This document shows, one piece after another, positions 1 through 10,779 of a stretch of DNA of 64,000 bases (position 1 is the stretch's first letter; the number at the start of each line of letters is the position of its first letter). The stretch comes from Armillaria gallica (taxonomy: Eukaryota; Basidiomycota; Agaricomycetes; Agaricales; Physalacriaceae): NCBI GenBank assembly GCA_037576215.1, contig JBANDB010000006.1, forward strand, positions 1,302,001 through 1,366,000, in the 5' to 3' direction. Under the pieces are notes generated by a model. The model was given only the letters and a program-made list of their open reading frames with translations, did not search any database and was not told where the DNA came from. A program made the translations under genes and the position numbers.

Positions 1-433
1 CCTTCAAGGACACAGGCAAACCGTGAAGCGGTCCTAGCACTTTGCCTGCTTGCTTGAGGTAAGCGTCGCGTTCGGCAGCTTTAGCAAGCGCTTTTTCGAC
101 AAATATTTCCGTAAGGCAGTTGGTCTTCAATTCTGTCAGCATGCTATGGATGTGTTGATATAAGCCTACCAGTTGGTGCGCGATGATGGCACGTTTGTAG
201 AATGCGGCAGTGACTTCAACAGATGTCCATTCACCGTTCGCGAGCCTGGACAACAGGACGTCGACTTCAGACCTAGTGATTTCAAGCTCTGTCGGGGTCA
301 GTAGACCGCAAGAGTCTGGAAAGGCAGTAACGTCGAGGCGATCTCTCGACGGTAGATCGGCTAAGGTCCATTCTTGGGGGATTGAAGCCAGCTGCCTCTT
401 CTGCTTTTCTGCAACTACCTCTTTCCAAGTCAT
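1..433 (-). CDS. Amidase, N-terminal part (runs off left edge)
   Basis: Amidase-signature enzyme of the fungal acetamidase/general amidase type, which hydrolyses amides to acid and ammonia. Only the first ~128 residues are present; the gene continues beyond base 1. The ATG at 433 opens with MTWKEVVAEKQKRQ, followed by LADLPS and the helix LTPTELEITRSEVDVLLSRL typical of the family. The end of the visible part, GPLHGLPVSLK, is the segment just before the catalytic Ser-cisSer-Lys region, whose first Lys is seen here. One 45-nt intron at 125-169 (GTAGGC...TTGAAG) must be removed to join AHQL to TNCLTEIF, as in relatives. The Ser residues and the C-terminal half lie outside the window, so activity cannot be judged. 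Confidence 0.8.
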   Translation of the reverse strand, partial: MTWKEVVAEKQKRQLASIPQEWTLADLPSRDRLDVTAFPDSCGLLTPTELEITRSEVDVLLSRLANGEWTSVEVTAAFYKRAIIAHQLVGLYQHIHSMLTELKTNCLTEIFVEKALAKAAERDAYLKQAGKVLGPLHGLPVSLK

Positions 434-781
434 TGAAGATAATCTGTGGGCAGTTGAGGAGTCGGGGAAAGATACAAATGAAATCTCACGGACGCGGGCC
501 ACGGACACTACGGGTCACGCTTCCTGTGTCAGATAGATAACTATTTTTGATTTACGATAAGGTGAGAAAGACAAAGAATGGGATTCCCTGAAAATACAGA
601 TGCAAATAACGTAGCCGTGGTTGAAGTTTCTGGTACAGTAGTGGAAGAGGAGGAAAGAGGCCGAACTGCCCCCGAAAAGGCGCGTCTGTCACAGACAGCT
701 GTGACACCCGACATTGAGTTTGTTGATCTTTTCCTGACACGTCCTTGACGCGTCCATCTTCCTTTGTCCCGCTGCGAGCAC
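434..781. other. Divergent intergenic spacer, amidase / APC5
   Basis: This 348-base spacer holds the 5' flanks of the leftward amidase and the rightward APC5 gene. Short open frames cross it but none resembles a protein. I see no clear TATA box, repeat or RNA gene. Confidence 0.5.
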
Positions 782-3670
782 ATGGACGCGAATACGAAGC
801 CAGTCGCGCACCAGCATATCCTTCGGCCCCACCATGTTGTCCTGTTGACCCTCTTCATGCTCGTTTTTCGAGAGTACGACTCCAAGTTATTGCCTCAGCC
901 TTTCTTACTTCATATCTATCGGTTGCTAATGAACGAAGTCTCGGAGGTATGCGTATCCAAATCCGATTGTTTATATGAGGGTATTCTACATGGGTCGTAA
1001 CAGGTCGCTCAACCAAAGAAATGGAAGCAGCTCCTTAAAGAAATTATCGCTGCCCCAAAATCTCAGGAAGGAGAGGCGTCAAAATTAATACACTCATTCA
1101 GGAATGTTGTACGTCGGTTGATTCCTTACCGTTGCTTTTCATCAACTTATTTGCAGCATGTCGAACTCTACGCGACAGACAGACTCTCGGCTTTTCTTCG
1201 AGGTGAGCACCTAGTTCTGTTACGAGGCTTCTCTTCAGTTGTTGTCAGGTATCGCTATATTGTTCGATGAGAGAAGCGAAGACGTCAGTGTGAGTTTTGA
1301 AATTACACCGATGCCATGCTAAGTTCACGCTCCAGGATCCACCGCCGGTCTTAGTACGCCTCTGACTCGAAACTTTCCAGCGGAATATAATGTTTTCTCC
1401 AGTCATCTCGTTCCCTTTTTGGATACTTCTGTCGACGGTGTCACATTAGTTATCTCAAATTGTCCTGGGCTGGACTGGTTGCACTGCATACTGATTACGT
1501 CGCTTGGTGCACCAGTGAGCACTCTGGAAAGTATGCTCGCATCCTGAATGATCCATTAAACTCGGGTAGGCGACAGCTCAGTACAATCACCTGTATGACT
1601 AATATACTGTGCAAGTGGATCGGTTATTATTCAGGACACGAGGTGACCAAGTGTCCTGGCCTCAGCCTGATCCTTATGAAGCGTACGTCTTGCTAATTGG
1701 TCTGCTTAGTTCCCATAAGTCACGAAAATTATATTTTAGAATGGAAAAGGCGCATGCAACAGGTGATGAACTTGCTATGGACGAGAACACCAGGCGATAC
1801 TTTGAGCAACAATTCACAGACGGGCCCGACTCGTAAGAACCATACTGTTCTCTTCCTCAATATCGTATCTCACTTGAATCAAGTGGGTTACGACAGAATG
1901 TGCTATTGAGTCTCATCCGAATGCATTATCTTCGGCATGAGTTCACGGCTGTTAGAACAGTTGAGTCTTACCATATTGATAGGGTAGAATCCTCACCTTC
2001 CAGCAGATCTTATCTGAAGCCATTGCTGTTTCTCGTATTGCTGGCGACAAGATCATTTTGCAACATTGTGCTACGTATTAGAGTTCCATGCGCATAGAAA
2101 TCATCGCCTCATCATCTTTCAGTATGCTAAACAGATTATCTCCCGACGGAGAGGGCAAGAAGGCACCATTGAATGAACTCCAACCTGACCTACATCCATC
2201 AGAAATCCTCTTTGATGTTAAGAAACTGCTCGACGTGAATAATGTGGGTCCGTGGGCCATCACCGATCAGTCGAAACTAACTTGAGCTCAGGAACAACCT
2301 TTAACTGCATCATTTGCAAAAGTTGTTCAAGCAATAGGACTGTATGACTATTGGTCTGAAATACATCCAGAGGAAGAATATGAAGCCGGCCAATGGGGCC
2401 AACATGCAGTACAGAGCGTTGTGTGGAGCGCCGCAGGTCCGTCAAATATGCCGGTTCATAGACACCACATATTGAGATATAGAACCTTCTAGGGTGTGAA
2501 CAGCTTGCCCAAGTTGAAGAGAACATCGTTATTGCCTTCACAGAATACGGAGGCAGCAATAATAACCGTCTCACGGCTATTTTGAATAAGGCTTACAAAG
2601 TGCGGTCCCTTCATCTATTCAGACAACATGATATTAACCCCCTGCAGCAAGCCCGTCAAGGCAAATATACTCAAGCCCTTGTATCATTGTTAGAACCTGA
2701 TGTTTGGCGTGGATTGACGATTGATGACTATGCCTCTTGGGCCCAAGAAATATGGCATATCCTTGTTCTACGAGCTGTCCGTCGGTAAGTATTCTTCTAC
2801 GGGTCTGCACATCCGATTTGTTGACTGAATGACAACGCAGGAAACAAAATCGGTTGTATTCCAGTTTTTTGCTGCCTAGAAAGCCCCCCGGCGACTTCAA
2901 TCCTCGCCATTATACCCTCGATAGTACCGCGACAGAGACATCTAAAATTTTCGATGATCTGCATGAAGTCATACGAATGCGGGTACGGTTTAAGCTGAAT
3001 TTATTTATCATGGTTTTTCTTAGCTTCGTTTTAGGTTTGCGAACAGTCTCCAACCGCTGTCCACCACTTGCTGAATTCCCTCTGGCATTCAGAATTCTTG
3101 TTGCGGTTAAATTTGTACCGGACGAGTATTATCATGCTCGCTGACGTAGGTCTTGAGCTAGGATTGACAAAGCGATCACGACGTATGTTGGAAAGAATCA
3201 TGCCCCAGGTGCGTTGGTAATAGGGTTCAAGGAACTACATGCTGACTGCTCTTGGCAGTTAATCACCGGGAACGACATAGAGCAACGGGCCTTAGCTTCT
3301 TTCACGTTGGCTCGTTGCATTATAGCCGCGGAGGGGGCTACCGGTTTGTGTTAGCTCTCGCCGTATAGCTTCCTCCGTTACTAATGTTTATGCACTAGAG
3401 CAAAGCCTCCGTGAAGCAGGCACGTATCTGCGAGTGGCTGAAACCGATTTTAGCGCTTTAGAGATGTACCGAGAAGCGTCAGATGCCCAATACTTGAGCT
3501 CGATTGTATTCCACAATCTGGGGGATGAGCGGATGCGGAATGTTGCTGCTCGTAACAACAGCGTAACAGCGGAAAAAGCAGCGGGGCTGGAGAAACAGTC
3601 GTATGATGAAGAGGTAGCCCAAATCCTAGATACTGTAGCGTTAGTGGGGGCCAGATTGGCACTCCGTTAA
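782..3670 (+). CDS. APC5: Anaphase-promoting complex subunit 5
   Basis: Structural TPR-like subunit of the APC/C, the nuclear ubiquitin ligase that drives anaphase and mitotic exit. The hand-built model has about 17 exons and ~690 residues. The start is the ATG at 782 (MDANTKPVAHQHIL). Exon 1 ends at 946 and the first intron is 947-1003. Family landmarks appear in order: HVVLLTLFMLVFREYDSK near the N-terminus; FGYFCRRCHISYLKLSWAGL around residue 130 (the conserved segment before the TPR array); SEAIAVSRIAGDKI; MLNRLSP; and a helical C-terminal half (NPLQQARQGKYTQAL, SLREAGTYLRVAE) typical of TPR repeats. All junctions stay in frame with GT-AG introns. No indel was needed, unlike several other genes here. 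Ends convergent with the F-box gene, 141 bases apart. The exact exon set around 1300-1450 is the least certain part. Confidence 0.85.
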
Positions 3671-3811
3671 CACACGTCATTTATTGGTCTACTGAAGAAC
3701 TGTACGGTCATTGTTTTCTTCCATACAACAGAAGGTGTAACCTCCATTATAATAACGGGATAATTGTTAGATCAAAAGGGATGACAGTGCTGGCAATACT
3801 AAAAGCGAAGT

Positions 3812-5374
3812 TTAGAAAAGAGCTTCGCAAGACCTGAGCTCGATGGGCACCCCCAGATCTCTTAAAGATTCGGATGCGCGTTTGATGTCATCCTTCTTGA
3901 CCTTGCCAGAGAACCATCGATCGGTAGTGGATAGGACGATCTCTACTCGTGACAACTTGGACTCCACCAAGTTCTCCTTATACATCGCCTCTCTACACTT
4001 GATCACCTCCCTGACGACAGATATGTTCTCGGTGGAGGTGGTAAACCCGATTTCTGCGAGATGAGGAAGACCCAGACCTTTTAGATATTGAAGGATCTCG
4101 GGCGATAGCCCTTTGATATACACCGTCAAGGAATCGTTTGGAGCGTGGATAAAGAGACGCTCCAACGACTGGTTCTGTTTCATCCGTAAGCATGGCAGTA
4201 TGTCGTGTTCGCTGTTATCAGAACGAGGCCTTCTGTTTGTGTTGGGGGCCATGCGGAGGGTGATCAATGAACAAGCGGAGCGTGTGAGAAAGTCCATGAT
4301 ATCTCTTGGAGGTACGAAACGATCATGTATTTCCAAGCTCTCTAACGCGGGTAACGTTAATTGGCGGAGCAGATTCGGGATGGCGTCAAGCTCGGAGGGG
4401 TCCCAGCGAATGTCAAGAACCTTCAAGCTCTTGTGAATAGCGCTACTAGTTGGGGCTGTGGCATCGGGCATATGCCCGACATGCATTTCCTCAAGAAGAG
4501 GAAGCCCCTTGAGTGCACCCACGAACTGTTCGGGGTTCACCAGTGTACAGCGAAGTATCTTTAGAGCATCCAATGACGCGTTACTAAGGACAAACGCAGG
4601 CCCATTGAAGTCGAGATCTGTAAGATTGGGAAGCGCGGGGAAGAGTTGGGATGCCCAGGCTATCATACCAGCGTCGGCCCAACGGTCAGAATGAAAGTAG
4701 AGGACCGTGAGCATAGGTGCGATGGGAAGGGTGAGCCAAGAGATTGATTCCAGTCTTTTGTGATGGAACTGGAACTCGAGGTTGAGCCTACGGCATCGGT
4801 GGACCTGGGATATAAGGTGGGTTGCTATATAAACAGGACTATCTTCATTATATGAAGCGTAGATATCCAAAGGCACCCGCCGAGATGAGGTGAGCCATAA
4901 ATCCACCATCTCCTCGTTAAAGGTTGGGTCCTTCAACGGACTTTGACGAGCGAACAATGGAATGGCCGACCAAATGCGAGGTGTAGATAATGCGATGGTT
5001 CGCCACCTGCGGCAAACATGAAGCAGTTCCATGCGAGACTTCATAAGCGTATTACGGCGCCGATAATCCCAATAGGAAAAATCTGGGAGGGGATAGAGAT
5101 TGCAATACGCCTCAAAAATTTCCCCCAAAATCTCTGGGAGTAGAGTCCTCATCGGGCTATTCTCCAGGAGTAGACGGTGAGCATCGATGATGTCCTGCGC
5201 TTTTCTGGCCGCGCTCTGTTTTGCATTTATAGTTTGTCGAAGCTCTGTGATCTCGTCCTGGAGACCCGCGAGTTCCAACTCGTGGTCGTCTAAGGATTGT
5301 TCGATGACACGACGCTCCTCTTCTGTGGGAACATGATTTGTGCCAAGGAGAGACATGACATTCGTTTGGGTCAT
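3812..5374 (-). CDS. F-box domain protein
   Basis: Intronless 520-residue protein of the F-box family that is greatly expanded in Agaricomycetes; such proteins are presumed SCF ubiquitin-ligase adaptors. Residues ~18-70 form a charged coiled coil (EEERRVIEQSLDDHELELAG and following). An F-box-like segment follows at ~75-140: LLPEILGEIFEAYC, then LLHVCRRWRTIALSTPRIWSAI. The rest is a weak leucine-rich array (LPALPNLTDLDF, LPLLEEMHV, LPALESLEI) that probably binds a substrate. The ATG at 5374 is used; an in-frame ATG seven codons inside is equally possible. Substrate unknown. Lineage-specific amplification is a known trait of the family, not something this window shows. Confidence 0.8.
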   Translation of the reverse strand: MTQTNVMSLLGTNHVPTEEERRVIEQSLDDHELELAGLQDEITELRQTINAKQSAARKAQDIIDAHRLLLENSPMRTLLPEILGEIFEAYCNLYPLPDFSYWDYRRRNTLMKSRMELLHVCRRWRTIALSTPRIWSAIPLFARQSPLKDPTFNEEMVDLWLTSSRRVPLDIYASYNEDSPVYIATHLISQVHRCRRLNLEFQFHHKRLESISWLTLPIAPMLTVLYFHSDRWADAGMIAWASQLFPALPNLTDLDFNGPAFVLSNASLDALKILRCTLVNPEQFVGALKGLPLLEEMHVGHMPDATAPTSSAIHKSLKVLDIRWDPSELDAIPNLLRQLTLPALESLEIHDRFVPPRDIMDFLTRSACSLITLRMAPNTNRRPRSDNSEHDILPCLRMKQNQSLERLFIHAPNDSLTVYIKGLSPEILQYLKGLGLPHLAEIGFTTSTENISVVREVIKCREAMYKENLVESKLSRVEIVLSTTDRWFSGKVKKDDIKRASESLRDLGVPIELRSCEALF

Positions 5375-5907
5375 CTACGTGGGCTGTTAGGACATAAATT
5401 CAACTAGTACAGACTTTCTCACCTTTTAGGTATGTTGGGGTGATAGACCAGCTAGCTAGGGTGTAAACTCTAGAAAGGCTTGAGCAGGTACTTTGGGGAA
5501 TCAATGGGCAGACTGACCTTGAGCCGCCGCCGCCTCAAGTTGACCGTCAAACCAAGTCGTAGACGAGCCTACTGCCTAATCTAAGGCAACAAGTCAAGGA
5601 GGCCAGATGTAGGTGAGAGGCGAAGGAAGCCTGGACCTACTTTCCAGCAGATATTGTGGTGACAGCGCGGTACCAAGAGACAAATGGACTCATCAGCATC
5701 TTGATCTGCCTTTCTGATCGCGTCAACCGGTTCGGGACTCGGGACGCGTGCATGGCTATGCCAAAAATGTTGCCACTATTTACCAAGGCCCATTTCTAGG
5801 TCGATCATTTCTGTCGCACCTCTGCCAAAAATCCAGCTTTGCCTGGATTTTTAATCTATCCTTCCTTCGATCTGCGCAGCACCGACAAAAGCAACTCGGC
5901 CGCAATA
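5375..5907. other. Divergent intergenic spacer, F-box / NOP6-like
   Basis: This 533-base spacer holds the 5' regions of two divergent genes. Short open frames at its right end are 5' leader of the Nop6-like gene. I see no RNA gene, repeat or clear TATA box. Confidence 0.5.
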
Positions 5908-6989
5908 ATGTCTACCCCTCAAAAGCTAACCAAGAAGCAGAAGAAGGCCATTGCTTTCCGTGAACGCAAGTCGGGCAAAAATGTTCACGGCCATGCGCAG
6001 AGCATGGAGGCTGACGATGTTCCTGTTCTGGAGATCCAGGACGACGTTGATGGCTCGGGTGATCAGGTGGAGGATGAAGAGGTGGGCGAGGAGAAGAGTA
6101 AAAAGGCGAGCAGCAAAGGCAAGGCGAGAGCGAAGGATGGTGACGGCGAAGGCGAAGCTCGGGACAGGAAAAAGAGGAAGCGGGAAGTGGAGGATGATGG
6201 GGAAGGGATAGAAGCCAAGGTGACTGACAAGGTGAGCCAAAAGAAGAAGCAGAAGACCGCTACGGCGGATACCAAGCAACGTTTTCTTCTCTTCGTCGGC
6301 AAGTGCATTCACTCTCCTCTTATGCCTGTTCCTACTGAATCAGTTCTACAGGTAACCTCAAATATACAACGTCTTTGGATACAATAAAAGCACATTTTGC
6401 TGCTTGCGGTCCGTCTTAATATCTCTCTACGTTGTCACCCATTAACGCTGCGAATCAGACCCGCCGCCGAGCGTCCGTTTACTCACACCGAAAGTAATGC
6501 CGGGAAAGACGACAGCAAAATCCAAAGGTTGCGCGTTTCTTGAATTCACCCATCGAAACGCATTGCAGCAGGCGCTCAAATTACATCAATCTCAACTGGA
6601 CGGCCGTTTGATTAATGTCGAGCTGACAGCAGGAGGCGGCGGAAAGGGAGAAACCAGGATACAAAAGGTGAAAGATAGAAACAGAGAGCTTCACGGTCAA
6701 AGAGTAAGTTTGCTCGTAACGTTTGTTCACTCCGGTGCTCAACTTGCCGCAGAAAGAGAAACTGGAAAAGCAAGCCAAAGACGGGGCGCTTATATCGACA
6801 ACAGCACGACCTCAACGGTATTCTGCAACGTCCGGAGTGGATCAAGCGCCGTCGAAGAAGCGAACTTGGACTATTGATGATACGATAGAGAATGAAGTAC
6901 ATCGTGGAGGTGTCAAGCACAACAAGAGTAGAAAGCCACGAGGGGGAAAGGCCTGGGGGACTGGGGTCAATGCTATACCTGTTGGTTAG
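5908..6989 (+). CDS. NOP6: Nop6-like nucleolar RNA-binding protein (RRM)
   Basis: Probable 40S ribosome biogenesis factor of the Nop6 type. The start is the ATG at 5908 (MSTPQKLTKKQKKAIAFRER). Residues 1-130 are a Lys/Glu/Asp-rich low-complexity region expected in nucleolar proteins. A single RRM follows: RFLLFVGNL (RNP2), then DTIKAHFAAC, then KSKGCAFLEF (RNP1) and GRLINVELTAGGGGK. The tail is basic (KHNKSRKPRGGKAWG). Four exons are split by introns 6299-6351, 6409-6458 and 6704-6752. The first must use a GC donor (GCAAGT) to keep FVG|NLK intact; a nearby GT donor gives a stop. Ends convergent with SED5, 127 bases apart. The RRM call is firm; orthology to yeast Nop6 is an inference from layout and the GGGGKG...R linker. 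Confidence 0.75.
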
Positions 6990-7116
6990 CCAGCATCTGT
7001 TTAATGTGCTCTTGGGTATCATATTAATTATAAGTGCATGTCTATCCATATCATGCATATAGGCGCATAATTTACTGTCCGTCGAATGTACAGGTTCCCG
7101 CCCTGCATAGTGATCT

Positions 7117-8470
7117 TTACGACACAAGAATGAAGACCAGGAACTGTGAAAACACAGTCACTTATTGAACCAGCATTGACAGGCAAAACCGCAGACGTAC
7201 GAAGACAATGAGAACCCCGAATATTTTCAGCATCAACCACCGGTTACTTGAAATACTAGCATAATATTTCAGGAGTTCTCGTTGTGCACCACTAACGTTT
7301 GACGCTATGTCCATGGTGTCAGCATCGATGCGCTGTACCGTTTCCCGCTGTTCGGCAACCATATTAGCCAGCTGTGTGAATATCTGACCAAGCTCCGCGA
7401 TGGTAGATTCTATCGACTCTATAGCGGTGGAGCGGGATTGAATGTAAGAGTCCTGTCAAAAGGATGAGATGGTGAACGCCGAGATACCATGAGGGGTAAA
7501 TACCTGTTGTTCAACTAGTTGCATCTGCATAAAAGCTCCGCCGTTCTGGGACGCGGTACCCTCTTCGGCGGCGTCCAGATTCAGAGCGAGAACGTCCCCG
7601 TTTTGCAGAGAGCGATTTTTGCCCTTGGAATTAGACTCGAGACGACTTGGACTGCCGTCACCCATGGGATCGCTCCGCTGTGTATTGAACAACACTGAAC
7701 CTGACATAACGTGTAAAGATGATGTAGGTTGGAAGTAGCTGTGAGGCTTACTTGAAGGTGTCTGGTTGGCTGCAGAAGATGTGGAATACATGAACTGCTC
7801 CGTACGATCCTTGGTTTCCTTCATGTTCTGTTCATACCAGCTCAGAGAAACGTGGCCAAGGAAAGACACAAGTGTCCACTCACCTGCGTCCGAACCTCCA
7901 AAACATCTTTGAACGTCATACTCGTATTCGCAAGTTTGCTCTGCAACAGCATAACCACATTGTGATTGTGTTCGTCAATCTGTTTTCCTGCGGCCGAGCC
8001 CGACGACTGAGCATTGCGTTGCTTGACGTAGGACTGTAATTGAGCAATCTGCTTGTTGATACTGGCAATGTCTTGCTTTATGATAAACGTAAGTTCCTGC
8101 ATCACCCGAAAGTGCGAGTCAGTACCAACGACACCGGATAAACACATCCCCTACGCTAATCTCCACCGGTCTATCATCAAACAGGGTTTTCCGTTTGGCC
8201 ACTGTACGAATGATGAGAACGTGTCCACAAACCTAATAAAAGACCAGAACACGTACACTGGGCCAGCTTCCCAAGTTTTATCGTTGTACTACTGATATCC
8301 TTCCCAATAGTTGAAGCCATTCGTGTGAATTCGCTTTTGCTTCCATGTGCCCGGCTACCATCCTGCAACAGGCGCTGTTTGGCCTCACTGCCACGAGAAG
8401 GTAGGGAGGATCTGCTCCGGATGGATTCGACGCAGGAGCGAAATTCGTTGGTCCTGTCTTGTATAGGCAT
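7117..8470 (-). CDS. SED5: Syntaxin 5 / Sed5 t-SNARE
   Basis: Qa-SNARE of the cis-Golgi, needed for fusion of ER-derived and intra-Golgi vesicles. The ATG at 8470 gives MPIQDRTNEF followed by SCVESIRSRS, the hallmark N-terminal peptide of Sed5/syntaxin 5 that binds Sly1. Next come the Habc helices (ELTFIIKQDIASINKQIAQL; TSMTFKDVLEVRT), a Ser-rich linker, the SNARE motif (QDSYIQSRSTAIESIESTI, then EQRETVQRIDADT) and a C-terminal anchor (LKIFGVLIVFFLVFILVS). The last intron must be spliced (GTACGT...TTTTCACAG) so the anchor ends FFLVFILVS; reading through replaces it with a polar tail. About 340 residues, matching the family. The zero-layer Gln lies in the SNARE core as expected. Confidence 0.88.
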
Positions 8471-8747
8471 GTATAATACGGAATTGATAGAGTCTAGGGA
8501 AGCAAAGGAAGACAATAAAGAAACTGATTTCGTGGTCGAGGTCGAAAGGTGATTGGCACGTGATATCAGACTTCATTCAGTTTCACGATCTGGGTTCGAA
8601 GCACGAACCGCTGGGGTGCCCCATCCCCTTATGCTACTACGGACCGTATCTAGAGTACAAATACCCCACCTATCCTTGTATCTTCGTCCCTCACGACGTC
8701 CTCTTCTCCGTTGTTCCTTCTCTTCCTTTTACTACTCCTCGGCACTC

Positions 8748-10234
8748 ATGTCAAAGCAACAGCCCGAACAAGGATCCAAGGTGCTTGTGCTCGGCGCCGG
8801 TAACTTTGGGAGCTGTCTCGCAGACCATCTTGGGGACTCGGACCATGAGGTGTTTTTGTGGGCTCGCGAGGCCAACGTCGTGAAGCATTTTAACGAGCAT
8901 CATTACAACCTGGAGTACCTCAAGGACCACAAGTTCTCGGATAATATCACCGCGGTCGGGCCTGAGTTCCCTGGTAAAGAACTGATCAACAAGATGGACG
9001 TTCTGTTGTTCGCTATTCCGACCCAGTTTCTCAGGTTCGTGTTGCCATATCCATGGTCAGACGAGCACCACTCATCCACCACCCAGGGAAAATCTAACTC
9101 GGCTTCGCCCTCACCTTGACCCCGGCAACTTTCCTCTTTTGATTTTCGTCAACAAGGGTATCGAGGTTGGAACACATGCCTTGACACTCGAAATCATCGC
9201 GGATTCTTGTGGTCCAGAATTCGCGAAAGCGGCGGCATTCATTGTATGTTCTCGTAATTCGTCGCGCGATATTTTTAACCTCAGCGTGCAGTCAGGACCA
9301 TCGTTCGCGAAAGAAAGTACGGCACCGTGTTAAGGTTTGAACAAACATTGACGCCTCTGCTAGTCGTCCGACGACAACCAACATCCGTTTCGGTCGCATC
9401 TTTTACTGAAGCAGAAGCTAACAAAGCAGCTAACTTGTTCCATCAACCGCACTTCCGTTGGTAAGCTTGGACCCTTATAGATACTAGGGTTGCTGACCCA
9501 TCCGTTCTAGCTACACGGGCAGTGACCCGATAGGTATTGAGCTCTCCGGGGCGCTAAAGAACGTCTATGCCATAGCTGCCGGCGCGGCCGATGGCCTGGG
9601 GTACGAGAACAATACACGGGCTAGTGAGTTTGTAAAGTTTCGAGTATGTCTTCCCACAAAGTGTAAATCCCCACAGTGATGATAACGCGGGGTTTAGCGG
9701 AAATGACCTGTATTGGTACCGCGTATGGGGCGTCACCATTGACATTCCTGGGCTTGGCCGGCGTTGGGGACCTGTTTTTGACCTGCAGTTCCTCCAACAG
9801 TCGTAACTATACGGTAGGATACCGACTTGGAAAGGGCGAGTCTCTAGACACAATCCTCAACACACTAGGAAGTGTGGCTGAAGGTGTGTCAACGACCAAG
9901 GGTGTCAAGACTGTGATAGATTCACTGGGAGTTCCTGCACCCATTGCGAATTCTGTGAGTTACCCGCGCTATTTCTACTTGGAATGAAACGTGGACACAG
10001 GCTGACACTTGTGTTACAGATGTATGAGGTTTTATTTGAGCGTAAGCAATTGCCACATTTCATTTACAAATCGACGTGGCATTAATTATTAATTATATTA
10101 CAGGGAAGGATATCCGGACTGCAGTGCGAGAACTGATGGAGCTTCCACCTTCCCGAGAGCTAGAATTGCCTCCGACTGCTGGTGGACCTGCCCGCCAGCT
10201 GATAGAGAAATTGGGATTACACACCAAGGATTAG
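8748..10234 (+). CDS. GPD1: Glycerol-3-phosphate dehydrogenase [NAD+]
   Basis: Reduces dihydroxyacetone phosphate to glycerol-3-phosphate with NADH, feeding glycerol (osmolyte) and glycerolipid synthesis. From the ATG at 8748 ([16 protein letters not shown]) the protein is ~350 residues. Visible motifs: GAGNFGS nucleotide fold, [27 protein letters not shown], the catalytic lysine in [16 protein letters not shown], and [13 protein letters not shown] with [13 protein letters not shown]. Introns are short and GT-AG, with acceptors just before ENLTRL, SGPSF, IVRRQ, YTGSD and MMITRG. The same frame stays open upstream to an ATG at 8631, which would add a 39-residue Arg/Ser-rich, acid-free leader. 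Whether the long form is made decides cytosolic versus mitochondrial location. Divergent from SED5 with 277 bases between start codons. Confidence 0.9.
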
Positions 10235-10779
10235 AGTGAATTCTGGTAACAACGCGACGACGGATCATTCAGGCAAAGAACGTAGAGCAGCTGACATATC
10301 GATTTTTTTTTATCGGTGAGATCAAGCAGGATCAGGCCATCGGGGGGCGCTGGACATTACTTAAAATATGTATGGTTTAATGACATATCGATATCGACGG
10401 CCTCCGGCGTATTATATATCTTCGGAATCTACGGAATAAAACAAGAGCGAGCCAGAGATAAAGAAGAAGAAATTTTGGGGTGAGCCGGAAGGGAGAGGAG
10501 AGTAAGCCGAGGGAAGATGGATGGGGGCGCCAATAAATGAATCCGGATCCGCCGACAGAACGCGAGTCCTATGAGCCGGAGGTACGATCAGATTTAAAAG
10601 CGGCAGGGAACTAATCACGTGCGAATGAATTGATCGAAAAATTGTTTGCCCTCGAAGAACCCAAATTTCGTAGGACGGGTTTTCACGTCCGGTTTCGCGC
10701 TGCAGTCATCTTGTCCACCGTCGCTTGCCTCCTTGCTGCCTCCCGCCATCCCACCATCGCCCAAGCCTCGTTGTCGACA
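10235..10779. other. Intergenic spacer, GPD / ankyrin-CCCH
   Basis: This 545-base spacer contains the GPD 3' flank and the promoter of the next gene. A 12-base direct repeat TGACATATCGAT lies at 10292-10303 and 10381-10392, followed by a T8 run (first copy) or ATCGACGG (second). No coding feature is visible. Confidence 0.5.

Noticed and set aside
541..885. 114-residue open frame on the minus strand between amidase and APC5
   Set aside because: It overlaps the start of APC5 exon 1, is Ser/Arg/Trp-rich without any motif, and is the antisense shadow of that region.
5926..6312. 128-residue hydrophobic open frame antisense to the Nop6-like gene
   Set aside because: It is the reverse complement of a Lys/Glu-rich low-complexity region, which always reads as Leu/Phe/Ser strings.
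8590..8606. tRNA B-box-like GGTTCGAAGC string
   Set aside because: It lacks the full GGTTCGANTCC consensus, an A box or a cloverleaf, and lies in the upstream region of the GPD gene.
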